Shown in pieces: positions 51,044-60,318 of a stretch of DNA of 64,000 nt. The stretch comes from Alteromonas sp. KC3. Lineage in GTDB: Bacteria; Pseudomonadota; Gammaproteobacteria; Enterobacterales; Alteromonadaceae. Made by a program: the position numbers and the translations under genes. The stretch is from NCBI RefSeq assembly GCF_016756315.1, contig NZ_AP024235.1:1674001-1738000 (forward strand), given 5' to 3'. A model generated the notes under the pieces. It saw only the letters and a program-made list of their open reading frames with translations. It did no database searches and was not told the DNA's origin. Each line of letters starts with the position of its first letter. The first letter of the stretch is position 1.

Positions 51044-53341
51044 TTATGCTTTTAGCGCATCGGTAACATGCGAGGCCAGCATTGGCAGGTGACGAAGTCG
51101 TACGCCAACGGCATCAAATACAGCGTTGCCCACAGCGGGCGCAACACCGATAACGCCGGGTTCACCAAGCCCAACCGGAAACTCGTCACTCTCAACAAAC
51201 TCAATATCCATTTCTGGTACGTCGTTCATACGAAGTGGTAAGTAGGTATGCAGGTTTTTCTTGGCTACATAGCCGTCTTTTATCTCGTTGTGCTCAAACA
51301 GTGCAAGGCTGGTGCCCCAAAGCAGCGAGCCTTCCATTTGTGCCATTGCACCATCGGGGTGAACGACAATGCCCGCATCGGCCACTACCCACAGTTTTTT
51401 CAATGTAATTTTGCCAGAGCGCTTATCAACGTGAACGTGAGCAGCAGTTGCTATCCATGCCGGCATGGTTCGTTCCTGTCCCGCCGTTACGCTGTAGCCA
51501 ATACCTTCATTGTCACCAAGCGTTACACCCGCGGTTTTTTTCTTGAGTAGTTCAAGAGTATTAGCAAGTCGCTTAGCGCCGCCTACACTTTCTGGCGCTT
51601 TACCTGCTTGTTTACCCTTGCCATCTAACATAGCAAGACGGAAGTCCACAGGATTCTGTTTTGTTTCATGAGCAATTTCGTCGATAAAGCTCTCTAAGCC
51701 CCAAACAATCCAACCTTGGCCGACAGAGCGCAACCAACCCGGAGTGAAGGTGTCTTGCGCGACTTTGTTGTTGATAACGCGAGCTCGGTGATGCTCCATG
51801 GTGTACCAGTGATCGGCACCTGATGCTGAAAATGGGTCAACCTTGCCTTTGCCATCAACACCGTCAGGCATAAAGCCTGGCGCCATTGCCAAGGTAGGCC
51901 AACCAGCCGCTAGCGCATGTTCCATACCAGTAAATTTGCCCGACTCATCAAATGAGGCATTAAATAGTGATGTAGATGCTGAGCGAGGCTGATCAAACAT
52001 AGTATCGTCAGGACGCATAAACAACATTTTCACAGGCTGGCCCGCAGCCTTAGCGGTCAATAGTGCCGGAATTATCCAGTCACCAAATAAACGACGTCCA
52101 AAACCACCACCCAAATAGTACTGATGGATAACTACATCGGCCTCTGGCACTTCAGCGGCTTTTGCTACAGTAGGAAGGGTAAGGCTTTGCCACTGATTGC
52201 CCGTATGAATGTGCCACTTGCCTTCTTTAAATTCAGCAATGGCATTTAGCGGTTCTAATTGAAAGTGGCTCGCTGTAGCGGTGGTATACATTGCTTCAAT
52301 ACTGCTAGCCGCATTTTCTTGTGCTAGTGCAACATTGCCTTCATCAACAAAAAGTGTCCCTTCACTGCGGTCGCGACAAATGCGCTCGCCTTCTTTTTGA
52401 ATATCGGCTTCGCTAACATTTGCTGTCTTACCTGCGTTGTAACTTACTTTAACTTTATCAACCGCTTTTATGGCAGTTGGATAGTCGTTGGCAAGAACGG
52501 CAACCCATCCTTCGACAGTACCTGAAGGGTCGGTCAATATTTTAAAACCTTTATAACCAGGAAGTGATTTGGCTTGGCTGTCGTCAACATTAGTGACTGT
52601 GCTTCCATAACGTGTTGGGGGCAAGATAGGGCGTGCGTACAACATGTTTTCGACTTCAACATCAATGCCGTATACGGCGCTACCGTTAGTCTTAGGCGGT
52701 ATGTCTAACGCTTTATAATCGTTGCCTATACCGATGAGGTGACGTTTGTTCCCAGGTTTAATAGCGAGTGCACCTAATTCATCGGCGGAATAGGTTTTAT
52801 CCACATTTCCTTTTGCAACAATATCTCCGTAACTAATTTTCTGGTTACCAGAAACAATGAAGCCTCGTTGTGCTTTGCAGCTTGATGGGGCGACGCCAAG
52901 CAGTGTTGCGCCAGCGTTTATAAGCACGTGGCGACCAGCGGCTCCCGCCTGAGACATGGGCTTATAGGTTTGGAAAATGGACCATGATCCTCCTGTGACC
53001 ATGTAGCCCCATTTGGGGTCGGTATCTACATGCACTATAGACACTTTGTCCCAGTCGCATTCTAGTTCGTCTGCCAGAATACGAGCAATAGCCGTACCCA
53101 CATGTTGCCCCATTTCGGCTTTGGCAATGTTCACCACTACATTTCCTGCAGTGTCCATTTCAAACCACACATTGGGCGAGAACGTTTTGCTTGATAACGC
53201 CTCTTTGGCTGACAAAACTGAAGGAATGGCTGACGCGCCAAACGCCATCAGCAGTGTTGTATTTACCGTACCCACCATAAACGAACGACGAGAAAGGTTT
53301 ATATTGTCTTTTTTCGCTTGGCTTAAAGATTTTATGCTCAT
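51044..53341 (-). CDS. Molybdopterin-dependent oxidoreductase large subunit (isoquinoline 1-oxidoreductase beta type)
   Basis: The 765-residue protein begins with a twin-arginine signal (NLSRRSFMVGT, residues 16-26), so the folded enzyme is exported to the periplasm. It has xanthine dehydrogenase family cofactor motifs: GGSWSIFQTYKPMSQAGAAGRH near residue 120, YYLGGGFGRRLFGDW near residue 408 and the catalytic Glu in PVGLGEPGVIGVAPA near residue 727. It resembles IorB and aldehyde dehydrogenases of the same single-large-subunit type. It overlaps the iron-sulfur subunit gene by 4 bases and is followed by the cytochrome. Substrate unknown. Confidence 0.9.
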   Translation of the reverse strand: MSIKSLSQAKKDNINLSRRSFMVGTVNTTLLMAFGASAIPSVLSAKEALSSKTFSPNVWFEMDTAGNVVVNIAKAEMGQHVGTAIARILADELECDWDKVSIVHVDTDPKWGYMVTGGSWSIFQTYKPMSQAGAAGRHVLINAGATLLGVAPSSCKAQRGFIVSGNQKISYGDIVAKGNVDKTYSADELGALAIKPGNKRHLIGIGNDYKALDIPPKTNGSAVYGIDVEVENMLYARPILPPTRYGSTVTNVDDSQAKSLPGYKGFKILTDPSGTVEGWVAVLANDYPTAIKAVDKVKVSYNAGKTANVSEADIQKEGERICRDRSEGTLFVDEGNVALAQENAASSIEAMYTTATASHFQLEPLNAIAEFKEGKWHIHTGNQWQSLTLPTVAKAAEVPEADVVIHQYYLGGGFGRRLFGDWIIPALLTAKAAGQPVKMLFMRPDDTMFDQPRSASTSLFNASFDESGKFTGMEHALAAGWPTLAMAPGFMPDGVDGKGKVDPFSASGADHWYTMEHHRARVINNKVAQDTFTPGWLRSVGQGWIVWGLESFIDEIAHETKQNPVDFRLAMLDGKGKQAGKAPESVGGAKRLANTLELLKKKTAGVTLGDNEGIGYSVTAGQERTMPAWIATAAHVHVDKRSGKITLKKLWVVADAGIVVHPDGAMAQMEGSLLWGTSLALFEHNEIKDGYVAKKNLHTYLPLRMNDVPEMDIEFVESDEFPVGLGEPGVIGVAPAVGNAVFDAVGVRLRHLPMLASHVTDALKA

Positions 53342-53829
53342 GCGTTTTCTCCCTCAGACGTGGCACGTGGGTCAAAGATTTCTACCGTATTAGTAGAAGC
53401 GCGCTTTATGGCCTTTTTAATGCGTACATATGCCATGCAGCGACAGTAGTTAGTGCTCATGTGATTCACGATATCTTGGTCACTTGGACTAGGGTTTCTA
53501 TCAAGAAGCGTCGCTGCCTGCATGATTTGCCCCGACTGACAGTAGCCACATTGCGGCACTTGTTCTTCTACCCATGCTTTTTGAAGAGGGTGCTCATTGT
53601 TAAAGCTTTCAATGGTATTTACGACTTTTCCCTTAACCAAAGAAACAGGATAGGAGCATGAGCGAACGGCATTGCCTTCAACATGAACCGTACAGGCACC
53701 ACACATAGCAACACCACAGCCAAATTTCGTACCTTTTAAACCAAATTCGTCTCTTATCACCCATACGAGAGGGGTATCTTGTGCGGCATCGGTGCGCACT
53801 GTTTTTCCGTTTAACGTAAATTCAATCAT
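53338..53829 (-). CDS. [2Fe-2S] small subunit of the molybdenum oxidoreductase (IorA type)
   Basis: A 163-residue protein with a plant-type cluster site GCGVAMCGACTVHVEG near residue 40 and a second cluster site CGYCQSGQIMQA ... NYCRCMAYVRIKKAI near residues 95 and 130. There is no signal; as in this enzyme class it is expected to be exported together with the Tat-tagged large subunit. ATG 53829 is preferred to a GTG four codons earlier. It is the first gene of the three-gene operon with the large subunit and the cytochrome. Confidence 0.9.
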   Translation of the reverse strand: MIEFTLNGKTVRTDAAQDTPLVWVIRDEFGLKGTKFGCGVAMCGACTVHVEGNAVRSCSYPVSLVKGKVVNTIESFNNEHPLQKAWVEEQVPQCGYCQSGQIMQAATLLDRNPSPSDQDIVNHMSTNYCRCMAYVRIKKAIKRASTNTVEIFDPRATSEGENA

Positions 53830-54330
53830 GGTATTATTCACCGTGTGATTAGTTGGTTAGTGATGCTCTCGCCAAGGAAATACTTGGAGTGAACGGTCTG
53901 TTTTGCCTGCGTGAATATTGTTATTATTAAGGTCAAAAATAGTCTTGATACTGCTGTTTTCATTGTGTAGATCGAAAGTGATGAACACCAAGATGTGGGT
54001 TTCGCCAATTGCGTAGTGGAAGGAAACCCTAGACAGGCCCTAAGGCAGTGTTTAAGAAACAGAAAATCACCATTGTTGTGATTTCTTTGAAGTGTCTTTC
54101 TGGTGCGCGGTATTGGTCCAAAACTGATCAAGTAATGTGTGTTGTTGAACACTAATTTACACATTGATTGACTCCGAGGTGTTCGGTGGAACCTTGACCA
54201 CTAAGTGTAGACTAATTAGTAAGTGCTCAAAGTTACAGCTCGAGAAAGACTTGTGGTATAGTTTAGTTACCTTGTTCAGCAAAGCAATTAGTATACTTTT
54301 AGTTACTACCGCTTTTTCTAGAGGAAAATA
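53830..54330. other. Divergent intergenic region iorA-like/hxlR
   Basis: This 501-base gap contains promoters for the leftward molybdenum enzyme operon and the rightward hxlR gene. A minus-strand open frame at 53838-54164 has no recognisable domain, so it is not called. A perfect palindrome ACTAATTAGT (54211-54220) and the HxlR-associated motif at 54285-54309 are the notable elements. Confidence 0.55.
54285..54309 (+). promoter_or_regulatory. Motif shared by hxlR and mdaB promoters, copy 1
   Basis: CAATTAGTATACTTTTAGT followed by TACTAC lies 21 bases before the hxlR start. A near copy lies at 55815-55839 upstream of the mdaB-like gene. The copies contain TTAGT/ACTA inverted half-sites and also share an upstream TTAGTTA. 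A regulator binding site, probably for HxlR itself, is inferred. Confidence 0.6.
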
Positions 54331-54699
54331 ATGAAAAGTGAAATAAAAACAGACGCTAAGGGTAAAAAAACAGTTTTAAATACTTGTGATGAACCATGCG
54401 CCATTGAGCGTGGAATGCGTTTAATTGGTGGGAAATGGACAGGGTCCATTATTTATCATTTGAAAGATGAGCCGGTACGCTTTAACGACCTTTGTCGGAT
54501 GTTAGGCGGTGCCAGTAGAAAGATGGTCGATCAGCGGCTTAAAGAGCTAGAAAACAATGGTATGGTTTCGCGTAATGTCATTGAAACGCGGCCAATTGCG
54601 GTGGCCTATAGCCTCACTGATTTTGGGCGTTCGGCCCTTGATATCCTTGAACAGTTACGCATATGGTCAGAAAGCCACAGCGAGGATAATGCAGCATAG
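54331..54699 (+). CDS. HxlR-family transcriptional regulator
   Basis: A 122-residue winged-helix protein: CDEPCAIERGMRLIGGKWTGSIIYHL near residue 19, RFNDLCRMLGGASRKMVDQRLKELENNGMV near residue 50 and VAYSLTDFGRSALDIL near residue 90. Cys 19 and Cys 23 sit just before the first domain helix, where YodB/QorR-type redox and quinone sensors carry their reactive Cys. It therefore may sense quinones or electrophiles, which fits the nearby MdaB/YgiN genes. GAGGA precedes the ATG. Confidence 0.9.
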   Translation: MKSEIKTDAKGKKTVLNTCDEPCAIERGMRLIGGKWTGSIIYHLKDEPVRFNDLCRMLGGASRKMVDQRLKELENNGMVSRNVIETRPIAVAYSLTDFGRSALDILEQLRIWSESHSEDNAA

Positions 54700-54779
54700 C
54701 GCTTTCTAGAAAAGACACAGTAGGGGCTCTAAATAAAAGAAGCATAAAAATGCCCCTTTTATCTTAAATGACGAAGTCG

Positions 54780-55052
54780 TTATGCAGTTTTTGGTAGTCG
54801 TACGACGCTGTCAATTAAGCCTTCTGAGGCACGTTGAAAAGAAGTAAAATGTGGCGTTGCTTCATGAGCATCAAGCACTTCTTGGTTTTGCCACTTTTCT
54901 GTGATCACAAAAAGTCCTGCCCCAGAGGCATGTAAGTCATACATTACCGCCCCTTCTTCTCGCTGGCTAGCTTCGACCAGTGGTTGCAAAATATTTGCAA
55001 GTGCCTCTGTTTGACCTTCTTTTGCCGACAATAGCACTGAAAATTCGACCAT
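54780..55052 (-). CDS. Antibiotic biosynthesis monooxygenase-domain protein (YgiN-like quinol monooxygenase)
   Basis: A 90-residue ABM-fold protein: MVEFSVLLSAKEGQTEALANILQPLVEASQREEGAVMYDLH, then FVITEKWQNQEVLDAHEATPHF. YgiN of E. coli oxidises menadiol to menadione and is next to mdaB, as it is here on the same strand after 106 bases. The ATG at 55052 is chosen; a TTG five codons earlier is less likely. Paired activity with MdaB could form a quinone redox cycle. Confidence 0.85.
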   Translation of the reverse strand: MVEFSVLLSAKEGQTEALANILQPLVEASQREEGAVMYDLHASGAGLFVITEKWQNQEVLDAHEATPHFTSFQRASEGLIDSVVRLPKTA

Positions 55053-55173
55053 ATAACTCGTTTCCAATTGTAAGGTTTAATATGTTTCGTTAGAAAGCAA
55101 TGCTAGGTTATTCGCGAAGACTGCGTAACCAAAAAACGCTGGCTACGCAAATCTTTGCGTTAAAAGGCATGCG

Positions 55174-55758
55174 CTAGAAGGTGTTTTTGATATGTGCTTC
55201 AAAGCGTTTAAAGTCGTTTTCCACGTCAGCATTTTTCATTACGTCAAAAGCGGCGAATGTAGGAAGGGCCTCCATGCCGAAGAACCTAAAGTTCGCATGC
55301 ATGGGGAACAAGAGGTCGTCTACGCTCTTACCTTGAAACAAATATTCACTGTCATCATTAAATGATTCTTCAGGTGCGTTAAAGGTGACTGACATCATGT
55401 ACTTTTTCCCTTTTAGCGTGCCACCTGTGCCATAGCCTTTTTTAGGCTCATCAGCAGAGCGACCGTCTCCGTTACAGAGTGCTCCTCCCATTCCCGCTGT
55501 GTAGACTTCATCCATATATTTCTTAAAAGACCAAGGTACTCCCATCCAATTTATGGGCGATTGCAAAAGAATGATGTCTGCCCATTGGTGCAGTTCTAGC
55601 TGCTGCTGAACATCTACCTCATCAAGCATATTCACATGGCGAGTATCGTAGCCCTTTTGAGTTAAAAGTGAGGTTGCTTGATCAACTAAGCTACTGTTAA
55701 GACGACCTTCAGAAAAAGGGTAATATTGATGCGCATTAATAATTAAGACGTTTTTCAT
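55174..55758 (-). CDS. mdaB: MdaB-like NAD(P)H quinone reductase
   Basis: A 194-residue flavodoxin-fold protein: [50 protein letters not shown] near residue 63 and [21 protein letters not shown] near residue 108, closely following MdaB. It reduces quinones by two electrons with NADPH, avoiding semiquinone. The upstream region holds a copy of the motif also found before hxlR, and the ygiN-like gene follows. Together they look like a quinone-responsive regulon. Confidence 0.9.
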   Translation of the reverse strand: MKNVLIINAHQYYPFSEGRLNSSLVDQATSLLTQKGYDTRHVNMLDEVDVQQQLELHQWADIILLQSPINWMGVPWSFKKYMDEVYTAGMGGALCNGDGRSADEPKKGYGTGGTLKGKKYMMSVTFNAPEESFNDDSEYLFQGKSVDDLLFPMHANFRFFGMEALPTFAAFDVMKNADVENDFKRFEAHIKNTF

Positions 55759-56070
55759 AAAAACTCCACATTGGTATTTATTGTGGTTTATTTTAGTGAC
55801 TTAGTTAATATAATCAATTAGTGTATTTTTAGTAACTACTGTGTTTTTATTTAAACGCGCATTAAAAGGTAAATGATCGACGCTCTAATCCTTTTTCCTA
55901 TTTTTACGCCTTATTGCAGGTTTATGCTTACGCTGTACTAATATATAGACTAGAGTGTAAATGCTACCTCTGCGGGATTCTTATCTTTCCCTAATTCGCA
56001 CGCTGAGCGTGTGATTCAATAAACAACATATGAGGCGACGGAATGCAGTTGTTACACTGGGCGGTGTCCC
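55759..56070. promoter_or_regulatory. Divergent region mdaB/PAS-GGDEF with motif copy 2
   Basis: CAATTAGTGTATTTTTAGT followed by AACTACT (55815-55840) is a near copy of the element before hxlR, about 57-80 bases upstream of mdaB. GACTTAGTTAAT just before it repeats the extra TTAGTTA half. The rest of the 312 bases, toward the PAS-GGDEF gene, shows nothing I can assign. Confidence 0.55.
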
Positions 56071-57348
56071 ATGTTTGAAAAGACTTTTCATTATTGTGCT
56101 GTCGGCTTAGCGCATGTCGGCTTAGATGGCGCGTTTATTCGTGTAAACAAAAAGCTATGCGAGTTTCTTGGGTATCCAAAAGAAAAGCTTACTCAATTAA
56201 CGTTTCAAGAGTTAACCGCTCCTCAATACTTGCAGGAAGATTTGATTTATCTTGAACGCTTGCTAAAGGGAGAAATCGAAAACTACGCCATAGAGAAACA
56301 ATATGTCCGCAGTGACGGTCAACTGGTGTGGGGTAAACTTACTGTCTCACTTGTACGCGATTTACAAGACAACCCAGAATATTTTATTTCTGTAGTGGAA
56401 GATATTGATGATAAAAAGCGAATTGAAACTGAGTTATTCAAGGTAGATGCGCTTTTCAGCAAAATTGTCAGTGCGTTTTCTGAGCGTACTTTTATTTGGG
56501 TTGCTACGCCTGATTTAGATAAATTGCACTACGTCAACGATGGCTATAACAATATTTATGGGAGAAATGAGTACGAATTGTACTGCAGCCCAGTTTCATT
56601 TATTGATCACATTCACGAGGATGATCGAGCGCGCGTAGCGAAGGTATTTAGTAAACGACCATTGCAAAACTGGGATCTTCAATATCGCATTATCGATGCT
56701 TCTGGAAATGTTAAGCATTTGCACGATAGAGGTAGTCTCATCTATGACGCCAGCGAACAGCAAACTTTGATTTTAGGCACGGCTGACGATATAACCAAAG
56801 AAAAAGCACAGCAGCATGCACTGATGAGTGCAGTGGCGAAGCTTGAAATGCTGTCTAAAACAGACTCTTTGACAGGGTTGGCAAATCGCCGTGAAATTTT
56901 CAGCCAGTTATCGAAAGAGATAAGCCGCATGGAGCGCGGGCAAAAGATTTCAACACTGGTCTTTGTTGACCTTAATAACTTTAAAACCATCAACGACGAC
57001 TATGGTCACAAAGTGGGTGACATGGCATTGTCGCACTTTTCAAAAACAATGGAGTCGCTGTTACGTGATAGTGATAGGTTTGGGCGAATTGGTGGAGATG
57101 AGTTTGTCATTTTACTCTACGGTACCGATGAAGCTGAAACGCAAGCATTCTTTGAAAGACTAGAGCATAGCGAGTTCACACTCAGCCTAGGCGATGGAAT
57201 ATCTTTACCTATTGCTTTTAGTTTGGGCTGGGTTGAATGGAACTCTTCAATATCCTCCGTGCAGGAATGGCTGGACCTTGCTGACGAGGCAATGTATCAA
57301 CAAAAAAGGGAGCACGGCTGCTCAGGAGAAATGGAGAGTGCTGGATAA
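56071..57348 (+). CDS. PAS-PAS diguanylate cyclase
   Basis: The 425-residue soluble protein has two PAS domains (about 5-120 and 135-250; FHYCAVGLAHVGLDGAFIRVNKKLCEFLGY and LDKLHYVNDGYNNIYGR), each followed by a PAC-like segment. A GGDEF domain follows with SLTGLANRREIF near residue 265, VDLNNFKTINDDYGHKVGD near residue 300 and intact IGGDEFVILLY near residue 345. RDSD five residues before the signature provides an inhibitory site. It should synthesise c-di-GMP in response to an unknown signal. The ribosome site (GGCGGTG) is poor. It ends with a strong shared terminator. Confidence 0.9.
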   Translation: MFEKTFHYCAVGLAHVGLDGAFIRVNKKLCEFLGYPKEKLTQLTFQELTAPQYLQEDLIYLERLLKGEIENYAIEKQYVRSDGQLVWGKLTVSLVRDLQDNPEYFISVVEDIDDKKRIETELFKVDALFSKIVSAFSERTFIWVATPDLDKLHYVNDGYNNIYGRNEYELYCSPVSFIDHIHEDDRARVAKVFSKRPLQNWDLQYRIIDASGNVKHLHDRGSLIYDASEQQTLILGTADDITKEKAQQHALMSAVAKLEMLSKTDSLTGLANRREIFSQLSKEISRMERGQKISTLVFVDLNNFKTINDDYGHKVGDMALSHFSKTMESLLRDSDRFGRIGGDEFVILLYGTDEAETQAFFERLEHSEFTLSLGDGISLPIAFSLGWVEWNSSISSVQEWLDLADEAMYQQKREHGCSGEMESAG

Positions 57349-57360
57349 ACATTAAAGATT

Positions 57361-57400
57361 AGTATCGCGTCGCATGCACATGTGATCGCGACGCGATACT
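57361..57400. terminator. Strong bidirectional hairpin between convergent genes
   Basis: AGTATCGCGTCGC (57361-57373) pairs perfectly over 13 bases with GCGACGCGATACT (57388-57400); the loop contains a further palindrome CACATGTG. TTTT follows on the plus strand. It lies 13 bases after the PAS-GGDEF stop and 7 bases beyond the end of puuD. Confidence 0.85.
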
Positions 57401-57406
57401 TTTAAA

Positions 57407-58651
57407 CTAATTTTGTCTTGCCGCAAACCAATCTGCTAGCAACTGCCTTTCATCCTCTGTCATGCCTGTCTTATTTAAAAAAGGCATGTCTTTCGTAACA
57501 GAGGCCCGACGCACTATCTGGGGCGCAAAACGCTCAATATCTTCCCAAGAATCTAGCACTACCCCTACAGGAGCAACGCTAAAAATATCGTCAGTTGGGG
57601 TGCGTGAGTGGCAGCTTACACAATGGGTTTCAATAACGTTTGCTACTTGAGCATCAGTAATGGACACCGATTCTTTACTACCAACGGAGTGTGAATCTTT
57701 AGCGCTCATGCCTGCCGTTTCTTCGCTTAGTTGTATATCATTCACTGTGTTTTGTGGCATCGAAACCCAAAAGGTAATCGCTAGCATAGCAATAGCCCCA
57801 GTGACTAAAATACTCGGCTTTGTTTTACCAACATGCTTTAAATTAAAGAAATGTCGTATCCACGCAGCAGCTGCCATAATAGCAATTAACACTAGCCAGC
57901 TATGAGGATGCTGATAAGTCATAGGGTAGTGGTTTGAAATCATGATAAACAATAACGGCAGCGTAAAGTAGTTATTGTGCACAGAGCGCAACTTAGCACT
58001 CGCCCCCCATTTAGGGTCGATATCTTGCTTATTGGCGACAGCGGCTACCATTTTGCGTTGATTGGGCATGATATTGAAAAATACGTTACCTGCCATAATG
58101 GTCCCGATAAGAGCACCCACGTGAATGTAAGCTCCTCTTCCACTAAACCATTGCGTCGAAAGGTAGCTCGCTATGCAAACTAGTGCTATCAGGTATACCC
58201 CAAACGCAATAGGGTAGTTCGCCAATTTACTACGACAAGCAATCTCGTACAGCGTAAGGCCGCCAAAAATTACGCCTAGTCCCAGTGAAATAGCCATTGA
58301 TGGTGATATTGGATTTACTGAAGGGTCAATGAGGTATGCCGAGGCACCGAAGTAGTAAACTATGATTAACAGAGCGAAACCTGACAACCATGTTGTATAC
58401 GCTTCCCACTTAAACCAATGCAGCGTTTGAGGCATCTGTTCAGGGCCGTATGCATATTTCGCTACTTCGTAAAAACCGCCACCATGTATGGCCCACAGGT
58501 CACCCTTGATGCCTTTGTCCTGCTTCCATTTGGGCGGTGTGCGCAAGTTATTATCCAGCCAGATAAAATAGAAAGAAGCGCCAATCCATGCAACGCCTGC
58601 AACCACATGAAACCAACGAACAAAAAGACTTAACCAATCGAGCCACGGCAT
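57407..58651 (-). CDS. puuD: Urate hydroxylase PuuD with C-terminal cytochrome c domain
   Basis: PuuD oxidises urate to 5-hydroxyisourate. The 414-residue protein has about seven to eight membrane helices (WLSLFVRWFHVVAGVAWIGASFYFIWLDN near residue 5 and following) and a C-terminal domain with the heme site CVSCHSRTP near residue 343, ending in MPFLNKTGMTEDERQLLADWF. This is the membrane urate oxidase type of marine bacteria, which sends electrons to the respiratory chain, not the soluble cofactor-free enzyme. It is the last gene of the purine operon, 15 bases after guaD. Confidence 0.93.
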   Translation of the reverse strand: MPWLDWLSLFVRWFHVVAGVAWIGASFYFIWLDNNLRTPPKWKQDKGIKGDLWAIHGGGFYEVAKYAYGPEQMPQTLHWFKWEAYTTWLSGFALLIIVYYFGASAYLIDPSVNPISPSMAISLGLGVIFGGLTLYEIACRSKLANYPIAFGVYLIALVCIASYLSTQWFSGRGAYIHVGALIGTIMAGNVFFNIMPNQRKMVAAVANKQDIDPKWGASAKLRSVHNNYFTLPLLFIMISNHYPMTYQHPHSWLVLIAIMAAAAWIRHFFNLKHVGKTKPSILVTGAIAMLAITFWVSMPQNTVNDIQLSEETAGMSAKDSHSVGSKESVSITDAQVANVIETHCVSCHSRTPTDDIFSVAPVGVVLDSWEDIERFAPQIVRRASVTKDMPFLNKTGMTEDERQLLADWFAARQN

Positions 58652-58666
58652 TATTATTCTCCTTTT

Positions 58667-59962
58667 TTACTGCAGCATTTTGTTGTCATAGCAACAGCGA
58701 CCACTTACCCATGTTTGGGCAATTGCGCGGTCGTCGCCTAGAATACTTAAGGCAAAAAATACATCGTCGAACTCAGCATTATCTTGAATTCGAAGCATTG
58801 TTAATTCGTCAAACCTTGGCTCGACAATAATGAAATCAGCCGCTGAACCTGCATTAAGGTTTCCAATCTCATGATCAAGGTTGTGAGCGATTGCTGCCCC
58901 TTGAGTCATTAAATAAAACCCTTCTAGTGGGCTGATTGGCGCGTTCCGCAATTGGCTTACTTTATAGGCGTCACCATAGGTCTTAAACATATTAAACGTG
59001 GTGCCCGCACCTACGTCTGTGGCTAGAGCAACATGCACATTATTGGCTCGCGCTGCATTCATATCAAAAAGCCCGCTACCTAAAAACAAATTGGAAGTAG
59101 GGCAAAATGCGATACTTGCATTGGCTTCACCTAAACGCGCCCATTCATTAGGCGTCAGGTGTATACCATGACCAAAAACAGCTCTTTCGCGTACAAGATT
59201 AAACTTATCATATACGTCAAGATAACCTTCGGCCTTCGGGAACAAACTTTTAACCCACGCAATTTCATCAAGGTTTTCAGACAAGTGCGTTTGAATAAAA
59301 ACATCGTCAAACTGTTGAGCTAGCTCACCTAATGCTGCAAGTTGTGCTTCAGTGCTCGTGGGCGCAAATCGTGGTGTGAGTGCATATCGATTACGGCCGT
59401 TGTTGTGCCATTTTTCAATCAGCGCGGCACATTCTTTTTGCGCTAAAACGGCCGTATCCTGTAGTGGAGCAGGACAGTTTCTGTCCATGCAAACTTTACC
59501 TGCGATCATTGCCATGTCGATACGACTGGCTTCATTAAATAAGGCATCACAGCTATCCTTGTGCACAGTGCTAAATACAAGGCCTGTCGTGGTACCATTT
59601 TTAAGCAGCTGGTTAATAAATACTTTTGCAATAGCGCTAGAATGAGCGTTATCAGCAAACTGCATTTCTGTTGGAAAAGTATAGTTTTCTAGCCAACTCA
59701 ATAGCTGTTCACCGTAATGGGCAATGCTTTGGGTTTGTGGATAGTGTAAATGGCTGTCGATAAGTCCAGGTAATATCCACTTTCCCGAGAAATCAATAAT
59801 ACTTGCGCCGGGGTAACGCTTATTGATGGCATCAAAATGGCCCACATCAACAATGTGTTTTCCGTCTATCAATAAGCCACCGTCGTGATAAACATCGATG
59901 TCATTTGTAAATTCTGAAGTGTGCTTAGGAAAGTGCGCAATGCTTGCACGAAATAGCTGCAT
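58667..59962 (-). CDS. guaD: Guanine deaminase
   Basis: GuaD deaminates guanine to xanthine. The 431-residue amidohydrolase has the zinc site LIDSHLHYPQTQSIAHYGEQLL near residue 67, FIQTHLSENLDEIAWV near residue 226 and SIAFCPTSNLFLGSG near residue 290, followed by the Asp in LATDVGAGT near residue 317. These are the family's signatures. It lies 5 bases after uraH and provides the entry from guanine in the purine operon. Confidence 0.95.
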   Translation of the reverse strand: MQLFRASIAHFPKHTSEFTNDIDVYHDGGLLIDGKHIVDVGHFDAINKRYPGASIIDFSGKWILPGLIDSHLHYPQTQSIAHYGEQLLSWLENYTFPTEMQFADNAHSSAIAKVFINQLLKNGTTTGLVFSTVHKDSCDALFNEASRIDMAMIAGKVCMDRNCPAPLQDTAVLAQKECAALIEKWHNNGRNRYALTPRFAPTSTEAQLAALGELAQQFDDVFIQTHLSENLDEIAWVKSLFPKAEGYLDVYDKFNLVRERAVFGHGIHLTPNEWARLGEANASIAFCPTSNLFLGSGLFDMNAARANNVHVALATDVGAGTTFNMFKTYGDAYKVSQLRNAPISPLEGFYLMTQGAAIAHNLDHEIGNLNAGSAADFIIVEPRFDELTMLRIQDNAEFDDVFFALSILGDDRAIAQTWVSGRCCYDNKMLQ

Positions 59963-59967
59963 GTGTG

Positions 59968-60303
59968 TTAGCTGCCTCTGTAGCTGCTGTAACCAAAGGG
60001 AGAAATCAACAAGGGTACATGGTAGTGCCCACCGTTATTCTCAAGTTCAAATGTAATATCAATATACGGATAAAAACTCTTACCGTGATGTGTTTCCAAA
60101 TAGTCCTTACAATGAAAACGTAACGTGTAAATACCGGCTACAAAACCTTCTTTACTGTTCATGGCCCACTGATTAAATCGACCATCGCTGTCGGTTATGC
60201 CCTCGAATGATTCGCCGTTTGGTGTGGTTAACGTAAGCACAATTCCCTGTGCAGGTTTGCCTAAGGTTGTATCTAATACATGGCTAGAGAGTGTGTTCAT
60301 CAT
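59968..60303 (-). CDS. uraH: 5-hydroxyisourate hydrolase
   Basis: UraH hydrolyses 5-hydroxyisourate to OHCU. The 111-residue transthyretin-like protein has LSSHVLDTTLGKPAQGIVL at the N-terminus (His and the Asp/Thr region), GRFNQW in the middle and the C-terminal HVPLLISPFGYSSYRGS, the family's YRGS ending. Two ATG codons in a row start the frame. Between uraD and guaD. Confidence 0.95.
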   Translation of the reverse strand: MMNTLSSHVLDTTLGKPAQGIVLTLTTPNGESFEGITDSDGRFNQWAMNSKEGFVAGIYTLRFHCKDYLETHHGKSFYPYIDITFELENNGGHYHVPLLISPFGYSSYRGS

Positions 60304-60318
60304 CTCGTCCTTATTTAT

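Noticed and set aside
53838..54164. 108-codon minus-strand open frame before the iron-sulfur subunit gene
   Set aside because: No recognisable domain, no good ribosome site, located in a promoter region.
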